A stretch of DNA of 64,000 bases, taken from Edaphobacter aggregans DSM 19364 (GTDB taxonomy: Bacteria; Acidobacteriota; Terriglobia; Terriglobales; Acidobacteriaceae). A program made the translations under genes and the position numbers. Shown piece after piece: positions 47,230 through 55,831 of this stretch. The stretch spans positions 1 to 64,000 of the forward strand of contig NZ_JQKI01000020.1 in assembly GCF_000745965.1 (NCBI RefSeq), read 5' to 3'. Each line of letters opens with the position of its first letter. Positions within the stretch are counted from its first letter, which is position 1. The notes beneath the pieces were generated by a model, which worked only from the letters and a program-made list of their open reading frames with translations, was not told where the DNA came from and did no database searches.

Positions 47230-47267
47230 CGTCTCCCTTTCGCCGGCGCAGGCAGCGCCCACTCATA

Positions 47268-47295
47268 TGTCGAACGACACCCCCTCAAATCGACA
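47268..47295 (-). promoter_or_regulatory. ECF-type promoter, site 3
   Basis: On the minus strand TGTCGA (47295-47290), 17 bases, CGAC (47272-47269), then ATATGAGTG, 40 bases upstream of the VOC start. The same spacing and flank (CGAC-R-TA-Y-R-AGT-R) as sites 1 and 2. Because TGTCG and CGACA are complementary, the site also reads forward, but without the conserved flank. Confidence 0.7.
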
Positions 47296-47342
47296 CCAGG
47301 GACTATTTTTTTCTGCAGGATGCAGCATAGAGCTTCTAGGTA

Positions 47343-47497
47343 CCCCAAGGCTTCCAAGAGGGTGCTGAATACCCCGTCTTGCTTAAGGGCACGGCTTCAG
47401 CCGTGCCGTAACCGCCCTGTTTTGAATGCGGCTTTAGCCGCTGAGGTCGCGTTTTCCCCCGCGAGCCACTTTTTCAGCACCCTCTTTCAGCCTTGGG
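47343..47497. repeat. nested palindromic element
   Basis: The outer arms (ACCCCAAGGCTTCC-AAGAGGGTGCTGA at 47343-47368 and TCAGCACCCTCTTTCAGCCTTGGG at 47474-47497, in two pieces here) pair with each other. Inside are two smaller palindromes, GGCACGGCTTCAGCCGTGCC and GCGGCTTTAGCCGC. It lies between the VOC gene and the ECF sigma gene. No gene is seen between 47300 and 47600. Confidence 0.8.
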
Positions 47498-47616
47498 TCT
47501 CTCATCCCGCCGCGCCGAAGGCGCAACCGGCACTGCCGTAGGCCCGAGCGAAGCCCGAAGGGCGAAGCTCGAACCGCCTTGCACCACCTCCGCCAAAGGT
47601 GCTCTCATCATCCCTG

Positions 47617-49128
47617 ATGCAGGCCCCAGGCACACACCAGGCGCAAGACATCCACCGCTCCATCGACGCCGTCTGGCGCATCGAGTCCGCCCGCCTCATC
47701 GCCGCCCTCACCCGAATCGTCCGCGATGTTGGCCTCGCCGAAGACCTCGCCCAGGATGCCCTCGTAGCCGCCCTCGAGCGCTGGCCCAACACCGGAATCC
47801 CCGACAACCCCGCCGCCTGGCTCATGGCCACCGCCAAAAACAAGGCCATCGACAACCTGCGCCACAACAAGCTCTTAGACAGAAAACATGAACAAATAAG
47901 TTATGAAATCGAGGGCACCCGCCAGCTCACCCCAGACGACATCAACGCCGCCATCGACACCCCCATCGCCGACGACCTCCTCCGCCTCATCTTCATCTCC
48001 TGCCACCCCATCCTCCCCCCCGAGTCCCGCGTCTCCCTCACTCTCCGCCTCCTCGGCGGCCTCACGACCGACGAGATCGCCCGCGCCTACCTCCTCTCCG
48101 AGCCCACCGTCGCGCAGCGCATCGTCCGCGCCAAGCGCACCCTCAGCGAAGCCCGCGTCCCCTTCGAACTCCCCCGCGGCGAAGAGTTCAACGCCCGTCT
48201 CGCCTCCGTCCTCCAAGTCATCTACCTCATCTTCAACGAGGGCTACTCCGCCACCGCCGGCGACGACTGGACCCGCCCCGCCCTCTGCGAGGACGCCCTC
48301 CGCCTCGGCCGCATCCTCGCCGAACTCACCCCCGATGAGCCCGAGGTCCACGGCCTCGTCGGGCTAATGGAAATTCAAGCGTCCCGCCTCCACGCCCGCG
48401 TCACCCCAACCGGCGAACCCATCCTCCTCCTCGACCAGGACCGCTCACGCTGGGACCACCTCCTTATCGGCCGAGGCCTCGCCGCCCTCGCACTCGCCGA
48501 ACGCCTCCTCGCCTCTCGACCCGCCGCCACCAAGCCCGGTGCCCCAGGTCTCGCTTCTGAGACCCAGGTTTCCCAGGATCCCCGTAGAGCCACCAACCCG
48601 GGCGCCCCATCTTCGACTCGTGACAACGCCAGTCGGCACAAGACTAAGGTGGGTTCGCAGTATGCACCGGGTACCCCAGGTCTCCCCTCTGAAACACCGG
48701 TTTCACAGGATGCTCCCACGCCCACTACCCAGCCCGGCCCCTACGTCCTTCAGGCCGCCATCGCCGCCTGCCACGCACGCGCCGCCACCGCCGCCGACAC
48801 CGACTGGGACCGCATCGCCGCCCTCTACGAGCGCCTCAACCAGACCACCCCCTCCCCCATCGTCGAGCTCAACCGAGCCGTCGCCGTCTCCATGGCCTCC
48901 GGCCCCGCCGCAGGCCTCGACCTCGTCGAGCCCCTCCTCTCCAACCCCTCCCTCAGCAACTACCACCTGCTCCCCAGCGTCCGCGGCGACCTCCTCTTCA
49001 AGTTAGGCCGCCTCCCCGAAGCCCGCGCCGAGTTCGAACGAGCCGCCTCACTCGCCCGCAACGCCCGCGAGCGAGCCCTCCTCCTCACCCGAGCCCAGTC
49101 CTGCACCACCACCAAACTCTACTCCTGA
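47617..49128 (+). CDS. ECF42-type RNA polymerase sigma factor
   Basis: A sigma-70-family factor without anti-sigma gene. Regions sigma2 (DVGLAEDLAQDALVAALERWP, residues about 33-53) and sigma4 (LRLLGGLTTDEIARAYLLSEPTVAQRIVRAK) are followed by a long C-terminal domain (AFNEGYSA-type IFNEGYSAT, LVGLMEIQASR, GPYVLQAAIAACHARA, LYERL, NRAVAVSMA), which in group ECF42 regulates activity. Between SRPAAT and GPYVLQ, about residues 305-370, a repeat-encoded insert of about 60 residues is found (48535-48715). ATG 47617 or GTG 47599; no clear ribosome binding site. Genes for DGPF proteins lie upstream, as is typical of ECF42. Confidence 0.88.
   Translation: MQAPGTHQAQDIHRSIDAVWRIESARLIAALTRIVRDVGLAEDLAQDALVAALERWPNTGIPDNPAAWLMATAKNKAIDNLRHNKLLDRKHEQISYEIEGTRQLTPDDINAAIDTPIADDLLRLIFISCHPILPPESRVSLTLRLLGGLTTDEIARAYLLSEPTVAQRIVRAKRTLSEARVPFELPRGEEFNARLASVLQVIYLIFNEGYSATAGDDWTRPALCEDALRLGRILAELTPDEPEVHGLVGLMEIQASRLHARVTPTGEPILLLDQDRSRWDHLLIGRGLAALALAERLLASRPAATKPGAPGLASETQVSQDPRRATNPGAPSSTRDNASRHKTKVGSQYAPGTPGLPSETPVSQDAPTPTTQPGPYVLQAAIAACHARAATAADTDWDRIAALYERLNQTTPSPIVELNRAVAVSMASGPAAGLDLVEPLLSNPSLSNYHLLPSVRGDLLFKLGRLPEARAEFERAASLARNARERALLLTRAQSCTTTKLYS
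48535..48715 (+). repeat. three palindromic repeats within the ECF42 gene
   Basis: Copy 1 (48535-48580): CCCGGTGCCCCAGGTCTCG with arm GAGACCCAGG. Copy 2 (48597-48655): CCGGGCGCCCCATCTTCG, related to the right arm AAGACTAAGGTGGG. Copy 3 (48667-48712): CCGGGTACCCCAGGTCTC, with TTTCACAGGAT as in copy 1 (TTTCCCAGGAT). All are in frame and without stop codons. Confidence 0.85.
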
Positions 49129-49149
49129 TAAAGGCCACAGAGACCGCTT

Positions 49150-49310
49150 CTGCCGCTGCCCTTCGCCCGTCGTTCCGCCTCTACCCTCGCCCGTCAATCC
49201 GCCTCTACCCCTCGCAGGTCAATCCGCCTCCACCCCTCGCTCATCAATGCTCTTTTAGGTCGTCATTCTGACCCTGAGCAAAGCCGAAGGGGAAGAACCC
49301 CCGCATTTCG
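49150..49310 (+). repeat. degenerate 25-base repeat and a GTCATTCTGA element
   Basis: Units of the form CGCCCGTCAATCCGCCTCTACC follow each other four times between 49150 and 49250. GTCATTCTGACCCTGAGC...GAACCCCCGCATTTCG lies at 49261-49310. No gene is seen between 49129 and 49582. Confidence 0.75.
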
Positions 49311-49427
49311 TCTGAAGCGCCGCTCTTCGGCAAAGCCAACTTAACCACCAATGCAGCCCCATGCTTCGAAAAAATCTTGTCAAGCCCCCAAAACCGTATA
49401 ACTCCATGAAACAAAAAGAATTACAAG

Positions 49428-49460
49428 TTGCCGATTAGTTACCCTCCACTCGCTAAAATA
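49428..49460 (+). promoter_or_regulatory. conserved element upstream of pyrE, possible promoter
   Basis: GCCGATTAGTTACCC, then TCCACTCGCTAAAATAGAAG. The same element with few changes (GCCGACTAATTACCC then CCGACCCGCTAAACT) lies at 408-441. TAAAAT fits a -10 box; no good -35 is at 16-18 bases (TTGCCG lies 20 bases upstream), and it is about 125 bases upstream of pyrE. A regulatory role is inferred from the conservation. Confidence 0.4.
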
Positions 49461-49582
49461 GAAGTAGATAGAGTTTAGAAAACCTAAGCATCAACCTCAT
49501 CCAGACCAAAGTACCAACCTAACTTCTCTGTTTCTAAGACTTTGCACAACGAAGCCGGGGGGAGGGGTATCCTCGAGAAGAC

Positions 49583-50182
49583 ATGCCAGACGACAACAAG
49601 ACCGACCTGCTCAACCTCATCGCCACCCTCTCCTTCAAGCTGGGAGACTTCACCCTCGCCAGCGGCCAGAAGTCCGACTACTACATCGACTGCCGCACCA
49701 CCACCCTCCACGCCGAGGGCGGCCGCCTCTCCGGCCTCGTCCTCTACGACCTAATCGCCCAGCACTTCCCCCAGGCCGAGGCCGTCGGCGGACTCACCAT
49801 GGGAGCCGACCCCCTCGTCTCCAACACCGCCAGCGCCTCCGCCTGGCATCACCTGCACCACCACCGCGAAACCCTCGTCCACGGCTTCCTCGTCCGCAAA
49901 GCCGAAAAGCAACATGGAACCGGCCGCCGCCTCGAAGGATTCCACAAACCCGGAGCCCAAGTCGTCATCGTCGACGACGTCTGCACCACCGGAGGCTCCA
50001 CCATCACCGCCATCGAGGCCACCCAAGAATCAGGCATGAACGTCATCGGAGTCCTCTGCCTCGTAGACCGCGAACAAGGCGGCCGAGCCAACATAGAAGC
50101 GGCCGCCCCCCACGCCCCCTTCTACTCCGCCTTCACCGCCAACGACGTCCGCGCCGCGCATCTTGCATTGAAAACAACATGA
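49583..50182 (+). CDS. pyrE: orotate phosphoribosyltransferase
   Basis: Converts orotate and PRPP to OMP in pyrimidine synthesis. The PRPP loop is VVIVDDVCTTGGST (about residues 129-142), and the N-terminal segment FTLASGQKSDYYIDCR is typical. 199 residues. GGAGGGG precedes the ATG at some distance. Other pyr genes are not near. Confidence 0.93.
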   Translation: MPDDNKTDLLNLIATLSFKLGDFTLASGQKSDYYIDCRTTTLHAEGGRLSGLVLYDLIAQHFPQAEAVGGLTMGADPLVSNTASASAWHHLHHHRETLVHGFLVRKAEKQHGTGRRLEGFHKPGAQVVIVDDVCTTGGSTITAIEATQESGMNVIGVLCLVDREQGGRANIEAAAPHAPFYSAFTANDVRAAHLALKTT

Positions 50183-50466
50183 ATCAAGTTCTTCATCCCA
50201 AGATTGCAAAGGAAGCAGGGACTCTTATAACGGAACTGCAAACGAAAGGCTGGTCGCTTTCGACGCTTATTTACGATGCTCGTTCATTCGGAAATTGGTA
50301 TGTCGAATTATGTCGTGAAAGTGACTGCATTCAGATCACTAAAGGCCGCAATCAATACAACTTGAGTGGGCCGCCAATTGCTGAACTTCAGGCTGCTGAG
50401 CTCTGGAAGGCGTTTGATGATTGGGAAGAGTTTCACCATTGCATTTCTAACTGGGTGCCAACTTAG
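50179..50466 (+). CDS. small hypothetical protein
   Basis: Not recognised. 95 residues; ATG overlaps the pyrE stop (ATGA). It contains LIYDARSFGNWYVELCRESDCIQI and an aromatic C-terminal end (WEEFHHCISNW). Codons are notably AT-richer than in pyrE or mtnA, which suggests recent entry into the genome. Immunity-like or unknown-function proteins of this size exist, but I make no such call. Confidence 0.7.
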   Translation: MNQVLHPKIAKEAGTLITELQTKGWSLSTLIYDARSFGNWYVELCRESDCIQITKGRNQYNLSGPPIAELQAAELWKAFDDWEEFHHCISNWVPT

Positions 50467-50519
50467 TTGTGTGACCACTAACTGCTCCAACGAACAATTG
50501 CAGATAAACTAGTAAGGAC

Positions 50520-51593
<1,074 letters not shown>

Positions 51594-51599
51594 GCCGCG

Positions 51600-52979
51600 T
51601 CAGCCCTTCGCCAAGTAAAACATCCACTCCACCTGGATCAGCCCCAGCGCGGTCACTCCAAGCCAGCCGTGCCAACGCGGCGCTCTTAACGATGCCGCCG
51701 AGGCTTCCCGAGCCTTCACGCCCAGCAAGGCCAGCGGAGCCATCACAGGAAAGTGATACGTCGGGTGCGACATCGTCACCCAGTACGGCAGGCTGTAAAG
51801 CACCACCGTCCCACCCAGCAGCCAAGTATCCCACTGCAGCCAGAATACCCCCGGCGCGCACGCCAACCAGTACACCGCAAACCCAACGATCGCCAGAAAA
51901 CAAAGCGCATCCAAGGCAAGAACTGGCACGAACAGCCTGTGCATCCAGCCCGGAACCGACCGCAGGTTCGCCGCCGTAAACGTATCGAAGCCCCAGAAGC
52001 ATCGCACCCGGTTCAGCGTCCGCAGCACGAATGCACCCGGGGCGTGCGTGACATAAGACACCGCCAGCCGCTGATACTCGGCCGAGCGCTTGGCCCGTGG
52101 AAGAGCGGAGACACGCTCCATGATCTCCGCATACTCCGGAAACTCTAGAATCTCCTCTGACCCCGGCTTGGCATGCGACCCGAAGTACCAGGTCCTGTAC
52201 ATCGGGGTCCACGGGTTGTTGCCGTAATAGAGATTGACGCCGTTCGACGTATTGACCGTCCACACCCCGCTAAGCTGGTGCACCCTCGCCATCCAGCCGA
52301 AGATCATCGCACCGCCAATAAGCATCGCTGCAATCGGCCCAGCCAGCCGTCGCCGGCGAAGAAAGACCAGCGCCGGAATCACGACCAACAGCGGCAGCAC
52401 ACTCGGGCGCACCAGCGACAGATAACCGAGCGAAACGCCCAGCAACAGCGCCTCTCCCCACCCCGCTCCCCGCGCGCATCGCAGAGCCGCGCTTGCGGCA
52501 ATCAGCAGAAGGGCCGCCGCCGGCATCTGCGTCATCGACTCCATCGAAAAATGGATCTCTGTCGGTGCGATGGCGAAGACCAGCAGCACCAGCCAGCCGA
52601 TTCTCTTTACGCCAAGATCGACGACCAGTCGCCATGTGCCCCAGCAGAACAGCAGCCACCACAGAAGCATCGCCGCGCGCAGCACCGCATCCCCAAAGCC
52701 AGCCGCAAGGAACGGTGCAAGATACAGCGGAAGCCCCGGCGGCCAGTAAGGCAGAAACCTTGCCCCGCTCGCGAGCAGCGCGGCCATCTCGCGATAATCC
52801 GTTGAGTCCGAGACCAGCGGTTCCCGTGCGCCAAGCACCAGTGCCACCAGCCGTAGCGCGATGCTCAGTGCCACGACCGCCGCAAAGGCACGCTCCGGTG
52901 AGACACCCAGGTTCCGCCATCCACCCTTCCTATGCTCGATGGCCGTTACCGGTTCGCAACCCTTTAGATTTCCAGTCAC
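51600..52979 (-). CDS. GT39-type (ArnT/PMT-like) membrane glycosyltransferase
   Basis: A polytopic inner-membrane protein of 459 residues with about ten to twelve hydrophobic segments. Near the N-terminus is the loop LVSDSTDYREMAALL, matching the catalytic first loop with acidic residues of dolichyl/undecaprenyl-phosphate-sugar transferases, then GARFLPYWPPGLPLYLAPF. It probably moves a sugar from a polyprenyl phosphate to an envelope target; the acceptor is unknown. The GTG at 52979 is used; no neighbours in an operon. Confidence 0.8.
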   Translation of the reverse strand: MTGNLKGCEPVTAIEHRKGGWRNLGVSPERAFAAVVALSIALRLVALVLGAREPLVSDSTDYREMAALLASGARFLPYWPPGLPLYLAPFLAAGFGDAVLRAAMLLWWLLFCWGTWRLVVDLGVKRIGWLVLLVFAIAPTEIHFSMESMTQMPAAALLLIAASAALRCARGAGWGEALLLGVSLGYLSLVRPSVLPLLVVIPALVFLRRRRLAGPIAAMLIGGAMIFGWMARVHQLSGVWTVNTSNGVNLYYGNNPWTPMYRTWYFGSHAKPGSEEILEFPEYAEIMERVSALPRAKRSAEYQRLAVSYVTHAPGAFVLRTLNRVRCFWGFDTFTAANLRSVPGWMHRLFVPVLALDALCFLAIVGFAVYWLACAPGVFWLQWDTWLLGGTVVLYSLPYWVTMSHPTYHFPVMAPLALLGVKAREASAASLRAPRWHGWLGVTALGLIQVEWMFYLAKG

Positions 52980-53107
52980 AGAGATCCGCCGTTGAAGATT
53001 CGATGTGAGTCGTCATCATCATACGTTGCGACCGCACGAAAACTTCGATCGATATCCGGCCCAGGTTCACGTCCGATGCCAAAACCTTCTACCCTAGAGA
53101 GAGCAGA

Positions 53108-53413
53108 GTGCTCCCTCGCATCCTCAATCCGCGCAACCGCTCTCTTCTCCGCGGAGGCCTTCTCGTCCTCCTCAGCCTGGGAGTGGCCCTCTTGCTCTCG
53201 GACTTTCCGAACAACCGAGCCAACTTCTTCCTCGTCCTGCCCGCGCTCACCGCCGCGGCCGGAACCCTCGACCACCTCCGCTGCATGCGCACGCGCTGGA
53301 GCTGGTATCACGGCGGAGTCGTTCTCCTCATCTACATGGATCTGATGGCTCTCAGCATGATCCTCTTCTTCCTCCTCTACCCCTACACACACTGGCTCGC
53401 AAGTTCGCAGTAG
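53108..53413 (+). CDS. small membrane protein
   Basis: Not recognised. 101 residues starting at GTG 53108, with three hydrophobic segments (LLRGGLLVLLSLGVALLL; FFLVLPALTAAAGTL; VVLLIYMDLMALSMILFFLLY). An upstream AGAGAGAG may serve as ribosome binding site. Divergent from the GT39 gene, about 50 bases ahead of the second VWFA gene. Confidence 0.65.
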   Translation: MLPRILNPRNRSLLRGGLLVLLSLGVALLLSDFPNNRANFFLVLPALTAAAGTLDHLRCMRTRWSWYHGGVVLLIYMDLMALSMILFFLLYPYTHWLASSQ

Positions 53414-53466
53414 ACCGTCAATTTTCTTGATCCTCGGTGGACTCCGTGATACGTTCCCCGCTAATC

Positions 53467-55284
53467 ATGAAAATTCGCGTTGTTTCGCTGCTCCTTCTGT
53501 CAGCCATGGTCCTCCGTGCCGCAGCCCAGCAACCGACAAACGAATCGGCGACGCTGCATGTGAAGTCGCGCATCGTTGTCGTCGATGTCGTCGTCACCGA
53601 CTCCAAGGGCAACGCCGTGCACGACCTCAAGTCGTCAGACTTTGTCCTGCTCGAAGACAAGCAGCCACAGACGATTCGTCACTTCGAGGAGCACACTGCA
53701 GCCCCGGCAAACGCGGCGTTGCCACCGCAGCCGAAGATGCCTCCCAATACCTTCAGCAACGTCGTCACAGCGCCGGAGGGCAGCGCGCTGAACATCATCG
53801 TGCTCGACTCGCTCAACACGCCGCTTGATGTGCAACCGTTCCTCCGCTCCCAGCTGAAGTCGGTCGTCGATTCCCTTCCTTCGGGCACCCGGGTCGCCGT
53901 CTTCGGAATCAGCAACCGCCTTGTGATGCTGCAGAGCTTTACCTCGGACCCCGCTGTTCTGAAGGCAGCGGTCTCACGCCAACGCGGCATTCTCGGCGCA
54001 GCGGCCCTCCAGGCATCCTCCTCTATTCAGACCGGCGCGGCCGACCAGGCAATGGTGATGAGCGCCAATGGCAGCTACGAGGCAACGGGATACGCTCCGG
54101 GCTCACCGCTTGCGCTCTACGATCGCCGCGTCAACGTCGCCGCACTCCGTGACCGAGCCGAGTTTACGCTAACCGCGCTGCGCCAACTCAGCCAATATCT
54201 CTCAGCGCTCCCCGGACGTAAGAATCTCATCTGGGCCTCCGGAGGATTCGCGCTTCAGTATTTCCTCGATGCCGACTCGGCGGAGGCGGGATCGAGGCCA
54301 TTTGACAGCACAGTCGACTTCAGCCGGGAGGTACAGCAGCTTTCCATCGACCTCGCAAAGAGTCAGGTCGCCGTCTATCCGGTCGAAGCCACCGGGCTCA
54401 CAGCCGACCGTGCTTACACCGCCGAGGTCGGTTCCACCATTCCAGGTGCGCAACAGGCCGATCCGGGCAGCCATGCCAGACAGTCGATGCAGGCCAATGC
54501 CACGCGTCTCGCCCAACAGGCCACAATGTATCGCGTGGCCGATGAGACCGGAGGCCACGCCTTCGTCAACACCAACGACGTCGCCGGCGCGGTGGTCAAG
54601 GCCATCAATATGGGCGCGAACTACTACACCCTGACCTACGTCCCCTCCAACGCGAAATGGGACGGCAAGACACGCAAGATCAAGGTCAACCTCGACGGCA
54701 GGAACTACCACCTTTCGTATCGAACCAGTTACATCGCCAGCGAGCGCGCCGCAACCACCGCCAACCAGCAGACAACGCCCGAGTCAGAACGCAGCGAGGC
54801 CAGTACGCTGATCGCAACCATGCGCCGCGGGGCTCCCGACCCCACCGAGATCATCTTCTCGATCCATGTCTCCCCGTCGGTAGCGATCAATCCGCCTGCC
54901 GAGGTTGCCAAAACGACCGCGCAAGGGGGCCTGGCTGCGGTGTCACTGCACGCCCAGCGCCGCTATCGGGTAGACTACGCCGTCGATCCGGAAGATATGA
55001 ATTGGCAGATCGACAACGGCAAGCGATCGGCGACCCTCGAGTTCATGATCATCGGCTACGACAAAGAGAGCAATACCGTTAACAAGACCAGCCGTGTCGT
55101 GCCTCTTCACCTTAGCGAGCAGGACTTCGCCACAGCCTCGCGCGGCGGTCTTCGTCTCAGTCAGGAGATCGCCATGCCCGCCAGCGGAGAGTATTACCTG
55201 CGGGTCGGCGTCCTCGACACGAGCAACAACCACATCGGCACCGTCGAGGTCTCCACCGCCACGCTTGAGGTACCAAAGCAGTAG
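53467..55284 (+). CDS. secreted VWFA-related protein, long form
   Basis: 605 residues with a signal peptide (VVSLLLLSAMVLRAAAQ). It begins like the 21387 protein (LHVKSRIVVVDVVVTDSKGNAV, DFVLLEDKQPQTIRHFEEH) and has a VWA-type domain with IIVLDSLNTPL in place of a DxSxS MIDAS, so metal binding may be lost. The C-terminal half is beta-rich (YYTLTYVPSNAKWDGKTRKIKVNLDGRN and further). It is a member of the acidobacterial VWFA-related family. ATG 53467; the upstream GTG-like starts add no leader. Confidence 0.85.
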   Translation: MKIRVVSLLLLSAMVLRAAAQQPTNESATLHVKSRIVVVDVVVTDSKGNAVHDLKSSDFVLLEDKQPQTIRHFEEHTAAPANAALPPQPKMPPNTFSNVVTAPEGSALNIIVLDSLNTPLDVQPFLRSQLKSVVDSLPSGTRVAVFGISNRLVMLQSFTSDPAVLKAAVSRQRGILGAAALQASSSIQTGAADQAMVMSANGSYEATGYAPGSPLALYDRRVNVAALRDRAEFTLTALRQLSQYLSALPGRKNLIWASGGFALQYFLDADSAEAGSRPFDSTVDFSREVQQLSIDLAKSQVAVYPVEATGLTADRAYTAEVGSTIPGAQQADPGSHARQSMQANATRLAQQATMYRVADETGGHAFVNTNDVAGAVVKAINMGANYYTLTYVPSNAKWDGKTRKIKVNLDGRNYHLSYRTSYIASERAATTANQQTTPESERSEASTLIATMRRGAPDPTEIIFSIHVSPSVAINPPAEVAKTTAQGGLAAVSLHAQRRYRVDYAVDPEDMNWQIDNGKRSATLEFMIIGYDKESNTVNKTSRVVPLHLSEQDFATASRGGLRLSQEIAMPASGEYYLRVGVLDTSNNHIGTVEVSTATLEVPKQ

Positions 55285-55355
55285 TCCTCGGTCCGGGGAA
55301 GACACTTGGCGGTGTTAGACTCCCGTAAAAACAGCTTCGCTCACCGGAGAGCTAC

Positions 55356-55751
55356 ATGATCAAAGGCTTTCGCGACTTCATCCTCCGCGGCAACGTCATC
55401 GATCTGGCTGTCGCCGTCATCATTGGCGGCGCCTTCTCGGCCATTACAAAATCGCTCGTCGAAGACATCATCACACCACTGATCGCTGCAGTCGCCGGCA
55501 AGCCTGACTTCTCCGCACTTGTCCTGAATGTCAACGGAACGCCCCTCAAGTACGGCAACTTCCTCAACGCCGTCATCTACTTCCTCATCATCACCTTCGT
55601 CATCTACTTCTTCCTGGTGCTGCCGATGCAGAAGCTGCTGGCCCGCATTCAGGGTCCGCAGGCCGCCGCCGTCAAGCCCTGCCCCGAGTGCCTCTCCGAT
55701 ATTCCCACCGCGGCCCGCCGCTGCAAGTTCTGCAGCGAGCCGGTCGCCTGA
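55356..55751 (+). CDS. mscL: large-conductance mechanosensitive channel with zinc-ribbon tail
   Basis: Opens under membrane tension to release solutes. The first 100 residues are the MscL fold (MIKGFRDFILRGNVIDLAVAVIIGG, second helix IYFLIITFVIYFFLVL, then the cytoplasmic helix). Residues 109-126 hold C109-x2-C112 and C123-x2-C126, a zinc-ribbon-like pair added to the normal C-terminal bundle. GGAG lies ahead of the ATG. The stop overlaps ATG of an upstream-extended form of the peptidase gene. Confidence 0.93.
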   Translation: MIKGFRDFILRGNVIDLAVAVIIGGAFSAITKSLVEDIITPLIAAVAGKPDFSALVLNVNGTPLKYGNFLNAVIYFLIITFVIYFFLVLPMQKLLARIQGPQAAAVKPCPECLSDIPTAARRCKFCSEPVA

Positions 55752-55831
55752 TGCTTCGCATTCTGCGCGTCTGCCCGGGCACCGCACAGAATGCGATACT
55801 CTACCTCTACCTTTCCCTTAGAGGTATTTTC

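Noticed and set aside
47268-47295. Forward-reading promoter for the ECF42 gene at the same site
   Set aside because: TGTCG and CGACA are self-complementary, so the boxes read both ways, but the conserved downstream flank is missing forward and the gene starts over 300 bases away. A repressor operator remains an alternative reading of this palindrome.
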